DNA of 64,000 nt from Mortierella sp. BCC40632 (taxonomy: Eukaryota; Mortierellomycota; Mortierellomycetes; Mortierellales; Mortierellaceae), in contig WAEK01000011.1 of NCBI GenBank assembly GCA_011634665.1, positions 823,001 through 887,000 on the forward strand, written 5' to 3'. Each line of letters begins with the position of its first letter. Position 1 is the stretch's first letter. The translations under genes and the position numbers were made by a program. Shown piece by piece: positions 25,681 through 38,481 of this stretch. The notes below the pieces were generated by a model. The model had not been told where the DNA came from. It searched no databases and saw only the letters and a list, made by a program, of their open reading frames with translations.

Positions 25681-26991
25681 ACCTCGCCGATCTAAAACTT
25701 ATTTTTTTTTTTTTCGAGCAAGTCCAACCAAATCGACTACATCTGGATCAGACAGTCCGGCTTTAACACGTCAACCGCCAGTCCCCCTGACTGGGAATCG
25801 GCCACTGCCATGATGACCGACATGTCCTTGTGCTTCACAGAAGAGTCTATAGTCTCTGTTCGTCCAAGGACCCTTGGTAGATATCCCAGGAGTCGAAAGT
25901 TTGTAGTCATTGCTAATGAGAAAATTGATATGGAGTACCTCATACTCAACAATGAAGCGCTGGGAGAACAAAACTAACCTGGCCGAAGTTTCGATCTCGT
26001 CTGAGAATATGCACATGACCTCCCGGAAGCTTCTCTGACATCTTTTGGTCAATGATGTGTGATCTGTGCAAGTGCTTCTGAGTGGATAATGATTGGAGCG
26101 CAAGCGCCGACACTATCCCGCTCTTTTCTCTCATAAGATGAACCCCATGCTCTTGGGCAGCTGGATTGAATATTGATAGAAAGGGTGATCCTGTGGGCAT
26201 CAAATTTTTACGGGAGTCACCATGAGTTGTTTTGCTTGGATGAGTTCGCGAACTGCAATTCTTACATGCTCTTTTTCCTCCCAAGCATGTCTTGTGGTTT
26301 AGGTCCGTTTCAGAGATAAAAACAACTGGTATGCGTTGCGGGAATGCAGCGGCGTGGAAATGCCACAGCTGGGGAAACAATGGCGACAGAAAACAATGGC
26401 GGCAGAAAACAATGGTAAGATCGATAGAGTGAGCCGCTAGTTTTTTGCTGGCCCTTTCAACCCCCCAAAAGGCATAAAGATTGTCAAGGGCAGACAAGGC
26501 GAACGATGGTGCGGTACATGACTAGCAGATCCGAAACGATGAAAACAGTATTTAAACACGCCATTTCCAATTCCCATCGCCATCATATTCTTTCTTCTCC
26601 ATCTTCCCCCCTCCCCTTCCAGCCTTTTATCTGTTTAAAATAGCCGGTGCCCAAGTGCACTTCACTCCTCGATGGCAGAATTCTGCCCCTCCCCTCCAGT
26701 ACAATCACTCGACCAAGGCCGCTTCATGAGCGCCACAGCTCATCTAACGGGCTGCAGTGCCAACGAAAACTTGGGAAAACCTTTGCACAATCTCCTTAGC
26801 GCCTAGTCGTCGACATGACATCTCAAGCCGCTTCTATCGCTCACTAATGACAAGGTCCCCTTCACTGCCAGTCTAGTTGACAAAACATCACCGCCCCCCT
26901 CTCATCATAGTCTTCTTTTGTACTTGACGCCATCTCCACAAAATTCTCTGCCTCTTCTCAATAAGGAAGAGTGCTGTAGATCAACACTTTT

Positions 26992-27147
26992 ATATCTAGC
27001 AAAAAGCAATAGGAACCTAAAATTGACAACCAAGGAGATGTTTATAGGCGGTCTACAGCATGGCTGCAGACAGCATTTTTACTCCGAAGACAGGCTGCTC
27101 AGGGCCAGTATAAATACAGGTCCTTACCCAAAAAAAATAAAAAGACT
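26992..27147 (+). repeat. Dispersed TATA-containing repeat, copy 2
   Basis: Direct-orientation relative of 25541-25680, about 1.45 kb away. It keeps the same order of blocks: GAACCTAAA, GGAGATGTTTATA, CAGACAGCATTTTTACTCC, GGCCAGTATAAA, A-rich tract. No intact gene lies downstream of either copy. Confidence 0.7.
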
Positions 27148-28042
27148 GACTGCATCTCACCGAATCTTTTATCACCACCGATTTTACCTTTTTCTCAGCG
27201 ACTAAGCAAAGCGTGAACGTGACTGGCTGAAGGATGAAAGGAACAACTTCACTCGAGGTTGAGTACAAGACCAAGGGGCGAGACAATAGTGTGGCGATGG
27301 CGATCGCAATCTCGGGAGCGTCAATTCTGCTCAACTAAAAACACTAAAACTCACCCCCTCCATTTTCCTAGGTATTCTCTTGACGATTTACTTCCCCAAC
27401 TCTAGCAACGCCAGCCAAATATTGGATCCAAACTGTCTTCAACATCTATGCAGATGCAATCGAGTGCAATTTTTTTTTTTCTCTTATTGCATTCGTGTGC
27501 AAACTTGGATCCTTACTCTAGTAACCTAAATTTAATATTGCGCATATATTTGAATAGGGCCATTTTTTTGATTATCCAAGCGCGTGTTCCCACTCTCGTC
27601 CTTTTCATCTTTTTTGCTCACGCGAGCAGACTTTGCTGTTTGACCATTGAACCCAACCGAATGTTTGGAATGTCCAAACGATGCTGAAGACAGAACAGTA
27701 AATGTTCCCCCTCCCTCTCCTTGTCTCAAATTTTCTATCTATTTATCTGTCTATCCATCTCTCTATCTACCACTCCTCTCCAAAGGACCTTGTCCAAGGA
27801 ATGTGGTGTAAGCTACTAGACAACAGGCGCTACCGGTGGTGGTGGTGGGGGGGACATGTACCATTTGGGCCTAGAATGAGGAAGGGACTGGAGCGGGAAA
27901 AGGCATGTCCATGGTCAGATTGGATGTGAGGTATGGTGACACAAGCAAACCCTGATCCTCCTCCCAGATCTCTTTGGAGGACGGCCACTTTAGTCAGCCG
28001 CTCTTTTGCAAATAAGCAAATAAATATCCCAACCACAATTCC

Positions 28043-28081
<39 letters not shown>

Positions 28082-28898
28082 TTTTGCTTTTTGCATTACA
28101 CCACCAGTGTGTGTGTGTATGTGCATGTTGATTATTCAAAGTGGGCGTGAGTCAGGGCAGTGTGAAGGAAAGCGGTCTAAAAGTGCTAGGGTTAATGCCA
28201 ATGAAGAGGAACTGACGTCGGAACCCCCTTCTTAGTCTTGGAAACTGGCGCCCTTCTCTTTCTCTCGCTCTCTCCCTCTTCCTCGTCCACCCGCAGGCGA
28301 AAAAGGCAGTGTGTGGTGTGTAACCTCTAAAGTTGGGCCTGAAGGAAGCAGGGCGCAACCGTGGGAGAGCTCGGAAAGGGCTTGTCGGATACTGGAAACA
28401 CACACACACACAGGCACTCATGATCAAAAAGGTTTGAGGCCAGCCATCGTCTCTGGATAACAACAGGAGATGGAGTTTGATGGATTGTCTTTCACAGTGG
28501 AGGGGTTTTTTTGCTTGCTTCATGAAAGAGGAGTATTGGGGCACTCTGTGTCGACAAGAATTTCTCCGGTGTGCCTGTGTGTAGCAAGATTATTCCGGCA
28601 AGAAGCCGTGTGTGTAAATGTACTGTTGTGTGGATGTGTTGATGGGTGAGAAAAGAGAAAGAGAAAGAGAAGAGAACCTATTCACATACCCTAGTCAGTG
28701 GTCCCTGTCCCCCTGTCCTGTCCCAGCTCACTCTGGGAAAACTTTGAATCGCAAATCGCAGGGCGTTCGAGTCGAGCGAGAGAGAGAGAGAGAAGAAAAA
28801 AAAAAAAAGTTTTGACCACTCAGTGTGTCTCCAGACAGGCAGGGGGAGGGTTTGTCCATCCATCGCCATTAAATTCTCTTTTTGTCTCTCTGTCCACT

Positions 28899-29057
<159 letters not shown>

Positions 29058-29202
29058 CTTTTTCCGTCCTCCTCCTCCTCCTCCTCCTCCTCCTCCTCAT
29101 TCTCTTTCTCTTCACCCTTCACTCTCCTCCATCCCCTGCATCAGCCACTACCCATCGTCCCTCGTGTTCTCTCCATTGCATCCCTGCAATTCCTCACTTC
29201 CA

Positions 29203-29941
29203 ATGTACCGCCTTGTCACGACAGAGGCTGACAACAGAGACGAAGACCGCACCGTCACCGGCTCTGTTCATGGAGGTCGACGGAGGCGATACCAAGACGA
29301 AGACTCGGAACCCGTCAAACAGAGCCGTGCCCGAGCCTTCTTCAATCGCTTCACCCCACCATTCCTTCGTACTGATTCAGCCTACCCAACTCGTTGCGGC
29401 CCCACCGATGTTTGGTGCGATCCTTCGGATGAGACCATTCGCAATGCAGCCCGGACAGAGGAGCTTGGCTTTGCCATCCCCAAGCAGAATGAGAGCTTCC
29501 GACTGAACCGACTGTTTATTAAGCGGTTTATGATGATCCTCAAGGTCCTTACCCGGAAGCCATGCAGGGCTCCTTGGCTCTACGCTGGTCTAGCAGCATT
29601 TTGTCTCCTGAACGAGGGTGTTGTGTACTTTGTTGGTACGATCCCCTCACGATACTACAAAGTCTTGGGTGACCGCGACTCCTCAGCCTTTTCCTATCTC
29701 CTGGGATCGTCGTTGTTCACAGTGCTTCTTGCCGGTTTTGTAAGTTTTCTTTTTTCTTTTTTTTCCCTCCCCCCTCTCTCCCCTTCCCCCTTCCCCCTCC
29801 TTCCTCACCTTCCATGGCATCTCCGCTTCCTCTGACCAGTGTTTGTAGTGTTTGTGCGAGATCGCATAATTACTCCCGACGGGCCCCCTGGGTTCTGCCC
29901 TGTCTGTGTCCCGTTCGTCTCTCTTTTCTCTCTTTTCTCGT

Positions 29942-29982
<41 letters not shown>

Positions 29983-32932
29983 CTCCATGCGGCTGTTTAT
30001 TGGAGATTGAAATATTTTTTTTGCAAATGGCACAGACCCGGCGGGAGTCCGCTCTGCTGATCTAAGGTTGAAAATGCCCGCCGCAACTAAAAAACAAAAA
30101 AAAACTCACTCAAAGCTGCATGCAATGCGTACTCGCTGCACCCTTGTTTTTTTTTCCCCTTCTTTCTCTCTCGCGCGAGCATATTCCACTTTAGGGCAAG
30201 AGTATCATCTTCCTGCTAAGCAACCTTTTTGCGCTTGAATGCCGAAGAGCCCTGACACTTCACCTCCATCGGACCTATCTCCAACCAAAACTCCTCTACC
30301 GCATCTTGATGATGCAGATGCACGAAGATGTCGACAATCCGTAAGCAGCGCCATTATTTTTTGTTGTTGTTGTTGTTGTTGTTGTTTTGACTCTGTGCAT
30401 CAGAGCAAGCCTATGTGACCTACAGAGCTCTAACCGCGCAGGCCTACCTCTGATCTCCTTGATGATGGTGTCTAGTGATCAACGTATCACGCAGGATGTG
30501 GAAAAGTTGTCAGAGACACTCCGAAAGATTGTAGTGGACCTGGTCATCATTCCTGTCCTCATCGGATTCTATACCTATCAATGCTGGCTGATGGCTGGAT
30601 ACACGGGCCCACTCTGCATTTACGGATACTTTCTCTTGAGTACCATTGTCAGCCGTTTCCTGATTAACCCCATTGTTGACGCCGTATTTTACAAAGAATC
30701 CGCTGAGGGCTACTTCCGGTAATTTGAAATTAATGTCTGCCCCTTGTCCCTGGGAAGATGCCACGCGCAAATGCTTCGATCAGGGTCACATCTACTTTTC
30801 ATATTCCTAACACACAGACATGGTGTCCACACCCCCCTACAGATTCCTTCATATGCGATTCCGACAGTTTGCAGAGTCAATTGCATTCAGTCGTGGTGAA
30901 TGCGAGGCCAAGGAGAGTGCGAACGAGTCCTTTGAAGTTTTGCTCCGCGCTCAGCTTTGTGTCATCTACAAGGAGTTTCCTCTTACCTGTAAGCAAAAAA
31001 TTAAGAGAGGAGGACAGATGCAAGCTTATTAACGCCTAGACCGCGTCTACGACGTTAGATTTTTCATTTCCCTAACCACATGTCCATGATTGACTTTCCC
31101 CCCTCCTCCCTCCCTCCCTCCTCAAATACCACACTAGGCATGACCCAAAGTGTATCATACTTTGGCTCAATTCTTAGCTATGTGATCATTGCCATCCCCA
31201 TCTTTTGGGGAACGTATGATGCACTGCCTCCATCGGACATCTCTGCTGTCATTAGCAAGGTTAGTGCTTTGATTTTCTCTGCACCTGGCCATTTTTTTTA
31301 TTTTTTATTTTTTTTCGTAGGAATATGACTTGCTAACATACCACTGTGACCTATTCTCTGCTTCATGATATATTTATTTTTAATTAGATATCGTTTGTGT
31401 CAATGTACCTTACGTTCCAGTTTTCGCAGGTCATCAAATGTGCTCAGGACTTTTCTGACCTTGCGGGTTACACCTCTCGTTTGGGTCAACTGATGGAGGC
31501 TCTTGAAGAATTGAATACAGAGATGGAGAATGTGGCGATTGATTTCCCGCACGAAACAAATGTTCAGTCGGATGTCTCTATTCGTTTTGAAAAGGTATCC
31601 CTGAGCACCCCAGCTGGAGATCCTGTTGTCAAAGGTAAAGAGATTTTTCTTCATGTCCTGCATTATAATATGTGGTGGTGGTGGTGGTGGTTTTTTTTTT
31701 TTTTTTTTAGAGGCAGAATGAACAGCTTTTGACTCGATGAAGTGGTCTTGTTCTCAATGTAATTACTACTAGATTTCACCTACACGTTCAATGCTGGTGT
31801 CAATACGATGATTGTGGGACCAAATGGTAAGAGCGCAGCAAGTCGACTGTCAATCATCTCACAAAAAAAAAAAAAAAAAATGGGCACGGACACACTCCCC
31901 TCCCCTCGTGGCAAGGAATTCTATGAAAAAATGACCTGTACTCATCACGCCTTGTGTGATTTAATAGGAGCCGGAAAAACATCGCTGCTTCGTGCAATGG
32001 GAGGACTTTGGCCTACTGATCGAGGTAATAATCTACTCTCAGAATGTCAGCACGTGTTCATCGCAGTGTGATCACCTCATTCCATTCCTCTGTATATTAA
32101 CACACGCACGCAAATGCCTTGATGTTTTCTTTAGGTGAAATCATTCTTCCACAGCGATTCAACAAGGAAGTTGTTTTTGTGCCTCAGGTGCCTTATATTC
32201 CTTACGGAACTATGCGAGAACAGATTGCGTATCCAAACCGAGACCAGGCCTCGAACATTTCGGATGCGGAAGTACTCCGAGTTTTGAGAATGGCACGACT
32301 TGACTGCCTGATCCGAGAAGTGGACGATTTCGATTACCTGTACACGAACGAATGGCTCAAGATGTTGTCTCCAGGAGAGCAACAAAAGTTGGCCTTTGCA
32401 CGATTGTTCTATGCACGCCCACTTGTAGCTGGTATGTTTTCTACGTGATTTTTTCTGTGTGGTTTTTTTTTTTTTTTTTTTTTTTTAGAGAGAGAGAGAG
32501 AGAGGGAGCAAAAATTGTGCCCACAAAAAAAAAAAAATGCATGTACCAAGTCGCAAATACTTATTTGTTGAATCCTCTCTTATGATAGTGCTCGACGAAG
32601 CGACATGCTCCATGGACACACCCTCCGAGAATGAGATGTTTAACCAGTTGCGACAGTTGAACATTTCTTGCATCACGGTCAGCCACAACTCGTTGCTGGA
32701 GCGATATCATATCCAAAGGGTTGAGCTTGATGGACTTGGAGGATGGAAATGTGGACCTCTTGCCGGTAGCGGTGATGGCTCTGGAGAATTTGGCAGCAAC
32801 GATTTCGGAGAGGATGAAACGGACCAAGGTGGCAATAGTGCCAGTGGTGGCGTAGCCAATTCTGGAGGTGGAAATGGAGCTGATAATGCGGAGATGGATA
32901 CCCTGCTCGATGGTTCCTCAAGCCGACCTTGA
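29203..32932 (+). CDS. ABC half-transporter, subfamily D (ABCD4-like)
   Basis: Peroxisomal/lysosomal-type ABC half-transporter. Ten exons close in phase: 29203-29739, 30195-30340, 30476-30718, 30843-30988, 31138-31259, 31388-31634, 31773-31826, 31968-32024, 32135-32431, 32589-32932; 730 aa. The transmembrane domain occupies roughly residues 120-450 and includes the family motif NPDQRITQDVEKLSE. The nucleotide-binding domain has Walker A GPNGAGKTS (split by an intron after the first Gly of NG), signature LSPGEQQK, Walker B VLDEAT and H-loop VSHN. LSPGE and the overall pattern point to ABCD4 rather than the fatty-acyl ABCD1-3 group. Human ABCD4 serves lysosomal cobalamin export; the fungal substrate is unknown. 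The last ~70 residues are Gly/Asn/Asp-rich. The start ATG follows CT-rich DNA; an upstream start is possible but would translate only the repeat. Confidence 0.88.
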
Positions 32933-33098
32933 GAGCAACAATTATTCCCCCAAAAAAAAAATTATGAATGCAAGCAGTTTTGAGTATGTTGCTCCTTCCG
33001 TAGGGGCCTGTATCTAAATCCTTTTCTTTTTCATTTTCTTTTCATTCTCTCGTTCACTCTCGCACATTGGACATATCATATTCAAATGAATAATATAT

Positions 33099-33102
<4 letters not shown>

Positions 33103-33130
<28 letters not shown>
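33103..33130. repeat. Poly-T tract between convergent genes
   Basis: T-run of about 28 bases in the 357-bp spacer between the ABC transporter stop and the end of the convergent small membrane-protein gene. Nothing else is recognised there. Confidence 0.9.
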
Positions 33131-33290
33131 AGCAGTGTTTATTGTATGGGTAATGGTTCGAGTAGAGAGTTTGAAAAGAGATGGGAGCCAAGTTGATGAT
33201 AGCGGTCTTGATAAGAGTAGCAAGAGTTGGAGGCAAGAGTGGAGAAAAAGAAAGAAAGAGAGAGAGCGAGAGAGAGGAGCGTTGGGTCTC

Positions 33291-34056
33291 TTATGCGGAA
33301 GCCTCCTCAGCAGCGAGTCTCCTTGCGCGGTTGGCGATCAGAACCTCTTTGCGCTCGCTCAAGATCTTGTCCTGTCTCTGCTCCAGTCCGTAAATATAGT
33401 ATCCGAAGCTTCCAAATGCAGCGGCAGAGACCGTAGCCAACGAGTCCCTATTGTAGAAAGCGAAAAAAAAAAAGAAAAAAAAAAAAAAGAGTTGGTGGTT
33501 GGAATGAGAAAGACAGACAGAGCTGAAGGTCTTCCCCCTTCTCTCCCAAAAATATATATATATATAAAAAAAAAAAAAAAAACATGGGTCCGGCTGTTCT
33601 ATGTCCACTGTTCTTCCAGAAGGTGGTGTCTAGCTCACCACAAAAGGTCAAGACCGAGCGTGGAGCTGATATTCCCTAGTGATTGGCGAGATGTTGTCCA
33701 AAAAGGGAAGACAGTGGTCTTGGATTCCAAAGTGTAGAGATCCAGCAACTGTTGCTCGTATGCCCGAGATGGAGTTGTCGGTTTGCTTATTCTTTAGAGA
33801 GAAAGAGCAAGAGAGTTGGGTCGTGAAGATGAGTTGCGGACCATCATAGATTTCTTTCTTTTTTTCTTTTTTCTTATTGAACGATTGTCATTCTGTTCCA
33901 GAGATGTCCATCCTGGGTAGGTCTTCTCTTGGTCAATAGATCTCGAGCTGGAACTTGTTCTTTGATCCCGATCCCTGACTCCGATCCTGTCGCTCTTTTT
34001 TTTCGGATCCTGATATTTGTTGTCGAAGCAATGGCGATCCAATACTAAGCGGGAGG

Positions 34057-34091
<35 letters not shown>

Positions 34092-34206
34092 GATCGAGAA
34101 GAGGTCCTTTACCACTGGTAAGGGGTTGACGCTGGATGGTAAGACCGAGGCCACGGGCAGCAATGCCAAAGGTGGCGAATCCAGCAACAGTTCCGATGAG
34201 GGCCAT
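33291..34206 (-). CDS. Small two-span membrane protein, probably mitochondrial (model incomplete)
   Basis: The first exon 34206-34113 encodes MALIGTVAGFATFGIAARGL and a few more residues (ending RQPLTS), then a GTAAAG donor. The last exon begins after an ATAG acceptor near 33449. It encodes a second hydrophobic segment (LATVSAAAFGSFGYYIYGLE) and a charged helical tail (RQDKILSERKEVLIANRARR) ending at 33291. The phases do not match directly (1 against 2), so a middle exon of length 1 mod 3 is missing from the model. An acceptor at about 34057 is one candidate, but the sequence after it reads poorly. The shape (two short membrane spans plus basic helix) suggests a small subunit of a mitochondrial inner-membrane complex; the family is not recognised. 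Confidence 0.55.
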
Positions 34207-34619
34207 GATGAGTAGAAGGGTCGCGTAGTAGATAGTAGAGAGAAAGGAAGGTTATGATGGGGGGGGTGCTCTCTCTCTTGTCAAGTGGACTGGACTTGCT
34301 TTTCCCCCTCACTTTCTCTCACTCTCACTCCACTCTCACTCTCTCCCTCTCCCAGTCCAGAGAGGAAGCGCCACACAGGGAAGACGCCAAAAAAAAAAAA
34401 AAAAAAAAAAAAAATGGTATTCCTTTTGACCGCGTCGCGCCTTTTTTTTTTTTTTACTTCAGTCTATTCAACTCGTCTCCATGGAAGAACATCTGGCCCA
34501 GTCTGTCGGTCGCATCAATGGATGTACCCAGAATACATGGATAGAAAAGTGGGTCCATCTGCATCACTAAACCAAATAAGCCTTTTTTTTTTAGGCACCA
34601 CTAACCCCATTTCGCAGGT

Positions 34620-35336
34620 CTACTGTGTAGCAATATGCAGTGTTGCCACCAACTCATTTTCTAAACGATCCAAGCACGCTGGATGAGAATGCATCGGAAT
34701 GTTGTTACTCCATGGCGATGGAATCAAATACCTCGCCACTCTCACATGCTGGACAATCGGCACGAAGCGCTTGCTCCTAGTCAGTGCTTGTCTCTGTTTC
34801 TTCAGCCCAGGTCCCAAGAATCCTAGTTGATTCTACTACGAGACTCCGTGCGTGTGCCGGTTCATGGACGATCACTCTACCATAAACATATTTTCGATAC
34901 GTCAAAAACGTAAACAGGTCGAGCCGTTTGCTTTCTGACACTTTATACCAGATAGATTAATATTATTCTTTTCTTTTGTTTTTCCGATATGCATGCTTAC
35001 AGAATAGCTCAATAAACACACAGACTTTGTCTTCATGAAGATCAACTTCAGTGCCATCATTGTAAGTAGTACTTCTAGGCTTCTAGGCTCCAAAGGTGAT
35101 CAGACACAACAACTATCCAAGATTCATCCTTTGCTATTAGCTTATTGCCCATCTAGTCTGTCTCGGGATCTTTTGGTATCCACGTTGACCACAGATACCC
35201 TTAAAGTTACTCTATCGAATCGCAGGGCGGTTTGCATTGCAGCTAGTCTGATATCCGGTTAAGGATATGGAATGACTTAGGGTGTGGCACCCGATATTCT
35301 TCAAGAATGGTGTACAGACAAAATACAGGTGTATGT

Positions 35337-35371
<35 letters not shown>

Positions 35372-35714
35372 TTTTGCAGGGTCCCAGACTGAGCTCGAAA
35401 GTCGTCCATTTCTGTCAACAGAATGAACAGACAATAAGGCATGCTGTTGGAGAGTGAGACCGGAATACCAAGAGAATCCACAGTTGGTTCAGTCCTCCTT
35501 TTCTCTCTCTCTCTATCTCTCTCTGCTCATCACTTCGGGTCTCAACGAGGTCTTTTAAGATCTCTCGAGCTTTTTTGTGCAGCTCTTTCCCTGGGTGTAG
35601 GAGTGCATGATCTACTAAACATTGAAAGCAAGCATCTTTTTTGGAGTCCTGTGAGAGTTCCCCGCTAAGCGTGTCTGTCGAGTGGTACCGGACCAATTTA
35701 TCAACAGCCAAAGC
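34620..35714 (-). CDS. Possible multi-exon gene, unresolved
   Basis: Two stretches look coding on this strand. The first opens after a TTTTTAG acceptor at about 35715 and reads a helical, charged sequence (DACFQCLVDHALLHPGKELH, then KKAREILKDLVETRSDEQ) before running into a GA repeat, with a GTATTC donor near 35480. The second, about 34817-34620, reads GPGLKKQRQALTRSKRF onward and ends at a stop at 34620. A convincing start and the joins between were not found. An ATG at 35828 (MTKRPADNFTSH) is close, but its only donor is in the wrong phase. Function unknown; it could be a decayed gene. Confidence 0.3.
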
Positions 35715-36509
35715 TAAAAAGGCGAAATCAGGAGGGACAGAGAGAGAGACCCATCACCCTCTCTCTCTCTCTCTTTCTCTGGTGGTGGTTGAGTGTGAAG
35801 TAAAGTTGTCTGCGGGTCTTTTCGTCATCTTGCTCTTTGCTCTTTACAGCAAATGAGTGGCTGCGAAAAGTGAGAGTGAGGGAGACAAAAAGAGTTGAAC
35901 ATTGCCTTCCTTTTTGGGACAGGTTGCCGTGGACAGAGCAGAGCTTCCCGAGATCGGTGCAGGTGCATACTGCATGGGGTGGGGAGAGAGAGAGAGAGAG
36001 AGAGAAAAAAAAAGAGAGAGATAGAGAGAGAGAAAGTAGGGGGACAAGACTGGTGGGACGAACAGGGTCAAGTGGGAAGGACTTGTGCGGTGATAGTGGG
36101 ACACTAGTCCACAGGAGAGAGAACCCTTCCCCCCCTTCTCTCTCTCTTCTCTTCTCTTTTGCTATGGGATAAGGTGGTCATGGCCTCTGGCGCCAAGTAG
36201 GAGCAGTGGAGGAGTGGATGACGGGGCCTATATCTCTTTCTCTCTTTGCCTTTTAACCTTTTTTTTTTTTTTTTTTTTTTCTTTCTTTCTCACTCTCTCT
36301 CTCGCTCTCGCTCTCACTCTCGCTCTCACTCAACACATTCACATACACACCTCACCCCTTCTCTCCTCTTCGTCTTCCTTTTCGGGACAAGGGTCGTTTT
36401 CTGTCTGGGCGGCCCTCGATTCCATCCTCCCCAGCCAGCCGTCCGCGTGTGTATGTGAATATTGTCTGTGTGTTGTGCTTGCCCATCGTTTCTCTTCTTT
36501 TCTCTCTTT

Positions 36510-36514
<5 letters not shown>

Positions 36515-36553
<39 letters not shown>

Positions 36554-36640
36554 TTACTCTCTCCTTCGCTCTCTCTCTCTCTCTCTCTCTAATCTCTCTC
36601 TCTCTCTCGCGCTCACTCTCTCTCTCTATATACATGCTCT
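36515..36640. repeat. (CT)n-rich leader region
   Basis: Near-continuous CT dinucleotides about 260-380 bp upstream of the zinc-finger start codon. Similar tracts precede the ABC transporter and the PEN-2 gene. Confidence 0.85.
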
Positions 36641-36896
36641 CTCTCGCAAATCTTTAAATATGTTTCTCTCTGCTCTGCTCTGCTCTGCTCTTATTAATCC
36701 GTCATATCTCGTTGGCAAATCAAATCTTCCGCACGAAATCGTTATTTTGCCGATTTTGGCTGTTTTCGTTCATCATCGTGTTTTTATGATCATTTTTGCT
36801 CTTTGCAAATCCGCTGGCCATCATCCTTCATCTATATGGTTCCGGACCCCTGTAATCGCCCTTCCATAAATCCTGTGTTTTCGTTCTCTCATCCCG

Positions 36897-38448
36897 ATGA
36901 ATCTCTCCCAAATACTCAATCCGCCTGGCACATCTGCCACCTCTCTGCCAGATATCATCCGGCACCAAGCCAGGACTCCTTCACCCACACCACCACAACA
37001 CCCACATACGCCTTCCAACGCCTCGCTTGCCACTTTTCGCCTCGAGCCATGTCCACCCGTCGACCAGCCACTTGCCAGACCCAACAACGGCATTGGCAGT
37101 CTAGCAAAATCTACCTCTTCTTCCAGGAAACACGCCAGCTCCGTTTCCGTAGGCCAGCTCGAGGAGCCGTTTCTCCAGAGTGGCTCTCTGCACCCCAGCG
37201 GGTACAATAGCAACACCCCCACCGCCAACAATAGTAATCACGCTAATCTTCATAATAATAATAATAATGCAAGCAGTAGTAGTACCACCACCACCAGCCA
37301 CAGTACCAGCAGCACCAACAGCACTAACAGGAGTGTACCCCAGAAGATCAAGCCAAATGAGACGAACAATGGATACTCAACACATACCTTCCGCACGAGT
37401 TCTCGAACACCGCCCATCAAGGAAAAAGCGGCTAGCACATTGGCTCCAACAGCTGGGGCCTCTGCTGTATCGACGCGAACAGGCGCAGCCACAGGAGCAC
37501 TCGTGGTAGCTGCAGCCACCCCATCGACACATGAGCACCCTGCCAAGAAAAGGCCTCGTAACCAAGGTCAGTTTCAGTGATATCGGCTCTCTTTCTCATT
37601 CCCATGCCTCTGCTGTTCCTTCTTCCTCTTCTTTTTTTTTCTTTGCACCCTTCCTATCACACGCCAATGTTCATTTTTGCATATTGCTGTGTATATTAAC
37701 TTTGCTTTGTCACCCAAACCCGAAAAAAGCAGGCGAAGCAGGCTCGTTCCAGTCACACCCATCCGAGCAGGACTCGAAACCGTCAGGAACAAAAAAGAAG
37801 CCGGGCAAGAAGAGCACAACTCTAGCTTCTGCAGGCAACGATTCATCAGAGCAGCTGGAGATCCGGTTTGTAATGACAGACAAGGATGGGCTCCAGCAGG
37901 ACAGGGACAAATCGCGGAATACTACCACTACTACAACCACTACTACAACTATTTCTACTCCTACTACCCCGGCCACCACCCATACCGGTGCTGGTACTGG
38001 TCCTTCTCAGAGATCCGGTCCAACACCGTCCTCATCGACATCGAGTTCGGGCTCGACCTCACAGGCCTCGTCTCCCTCACATCGTGCCTCGGAAGAATCA
38101 ACCATTACGGACCAGGATACGGCTGGATCCAGTCCTGTGCCAGATTTTGAAAAGAATGCCGATGGAAAGTAAGTTTTTTTTTTACTTTTTGTTTTTCTCT
38201 TTTTTAGTCTCGAGCTGCATCTCTCTCTCTCTCCTCAGCCTCCTTCCCTTCCCTCCCCCTCTCCCCTGCTCTCCATTTGTGGATTTGAGAGAGATAAACG
38301 ACCCGCTCGCATGGCATTATCAGCGAGCCAAAAAGGAATTGATCCGACTCCACAGGAGCAAGAACAGGAGTGTAATGCGATACATCGAACAACACTCTCA
38401 CACTGGTCATGCTCACAAATGGTTTCACGCTTATTGCCCGGCCATGTT

Positions 38449-38481
<33 letters not shown>

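Larger units (their letters stand above)
34207..36896. other. Mostly non-coding spacer with CT/GA tracts
   Basis: Apart from the unresolved minus-strand gene described separately, this holds poly-A at about 34389-34414 and GA/CT tracts at about 35338-35362, 35985-36035 and 36515-36640. It also contains the promoter of the zinc-finger gene, with short TGCTC repeats near 36670. Confidence 0.5.

Noticed and set aside
33700..33770. Short similarity between this stretch and exon 1 of the small membrane-protein gene
   Set aside because: About 22 of 30 bases match by eye (around GTTGCTGGAT), but it does not extend and gives no coherent exon. Likely chance.
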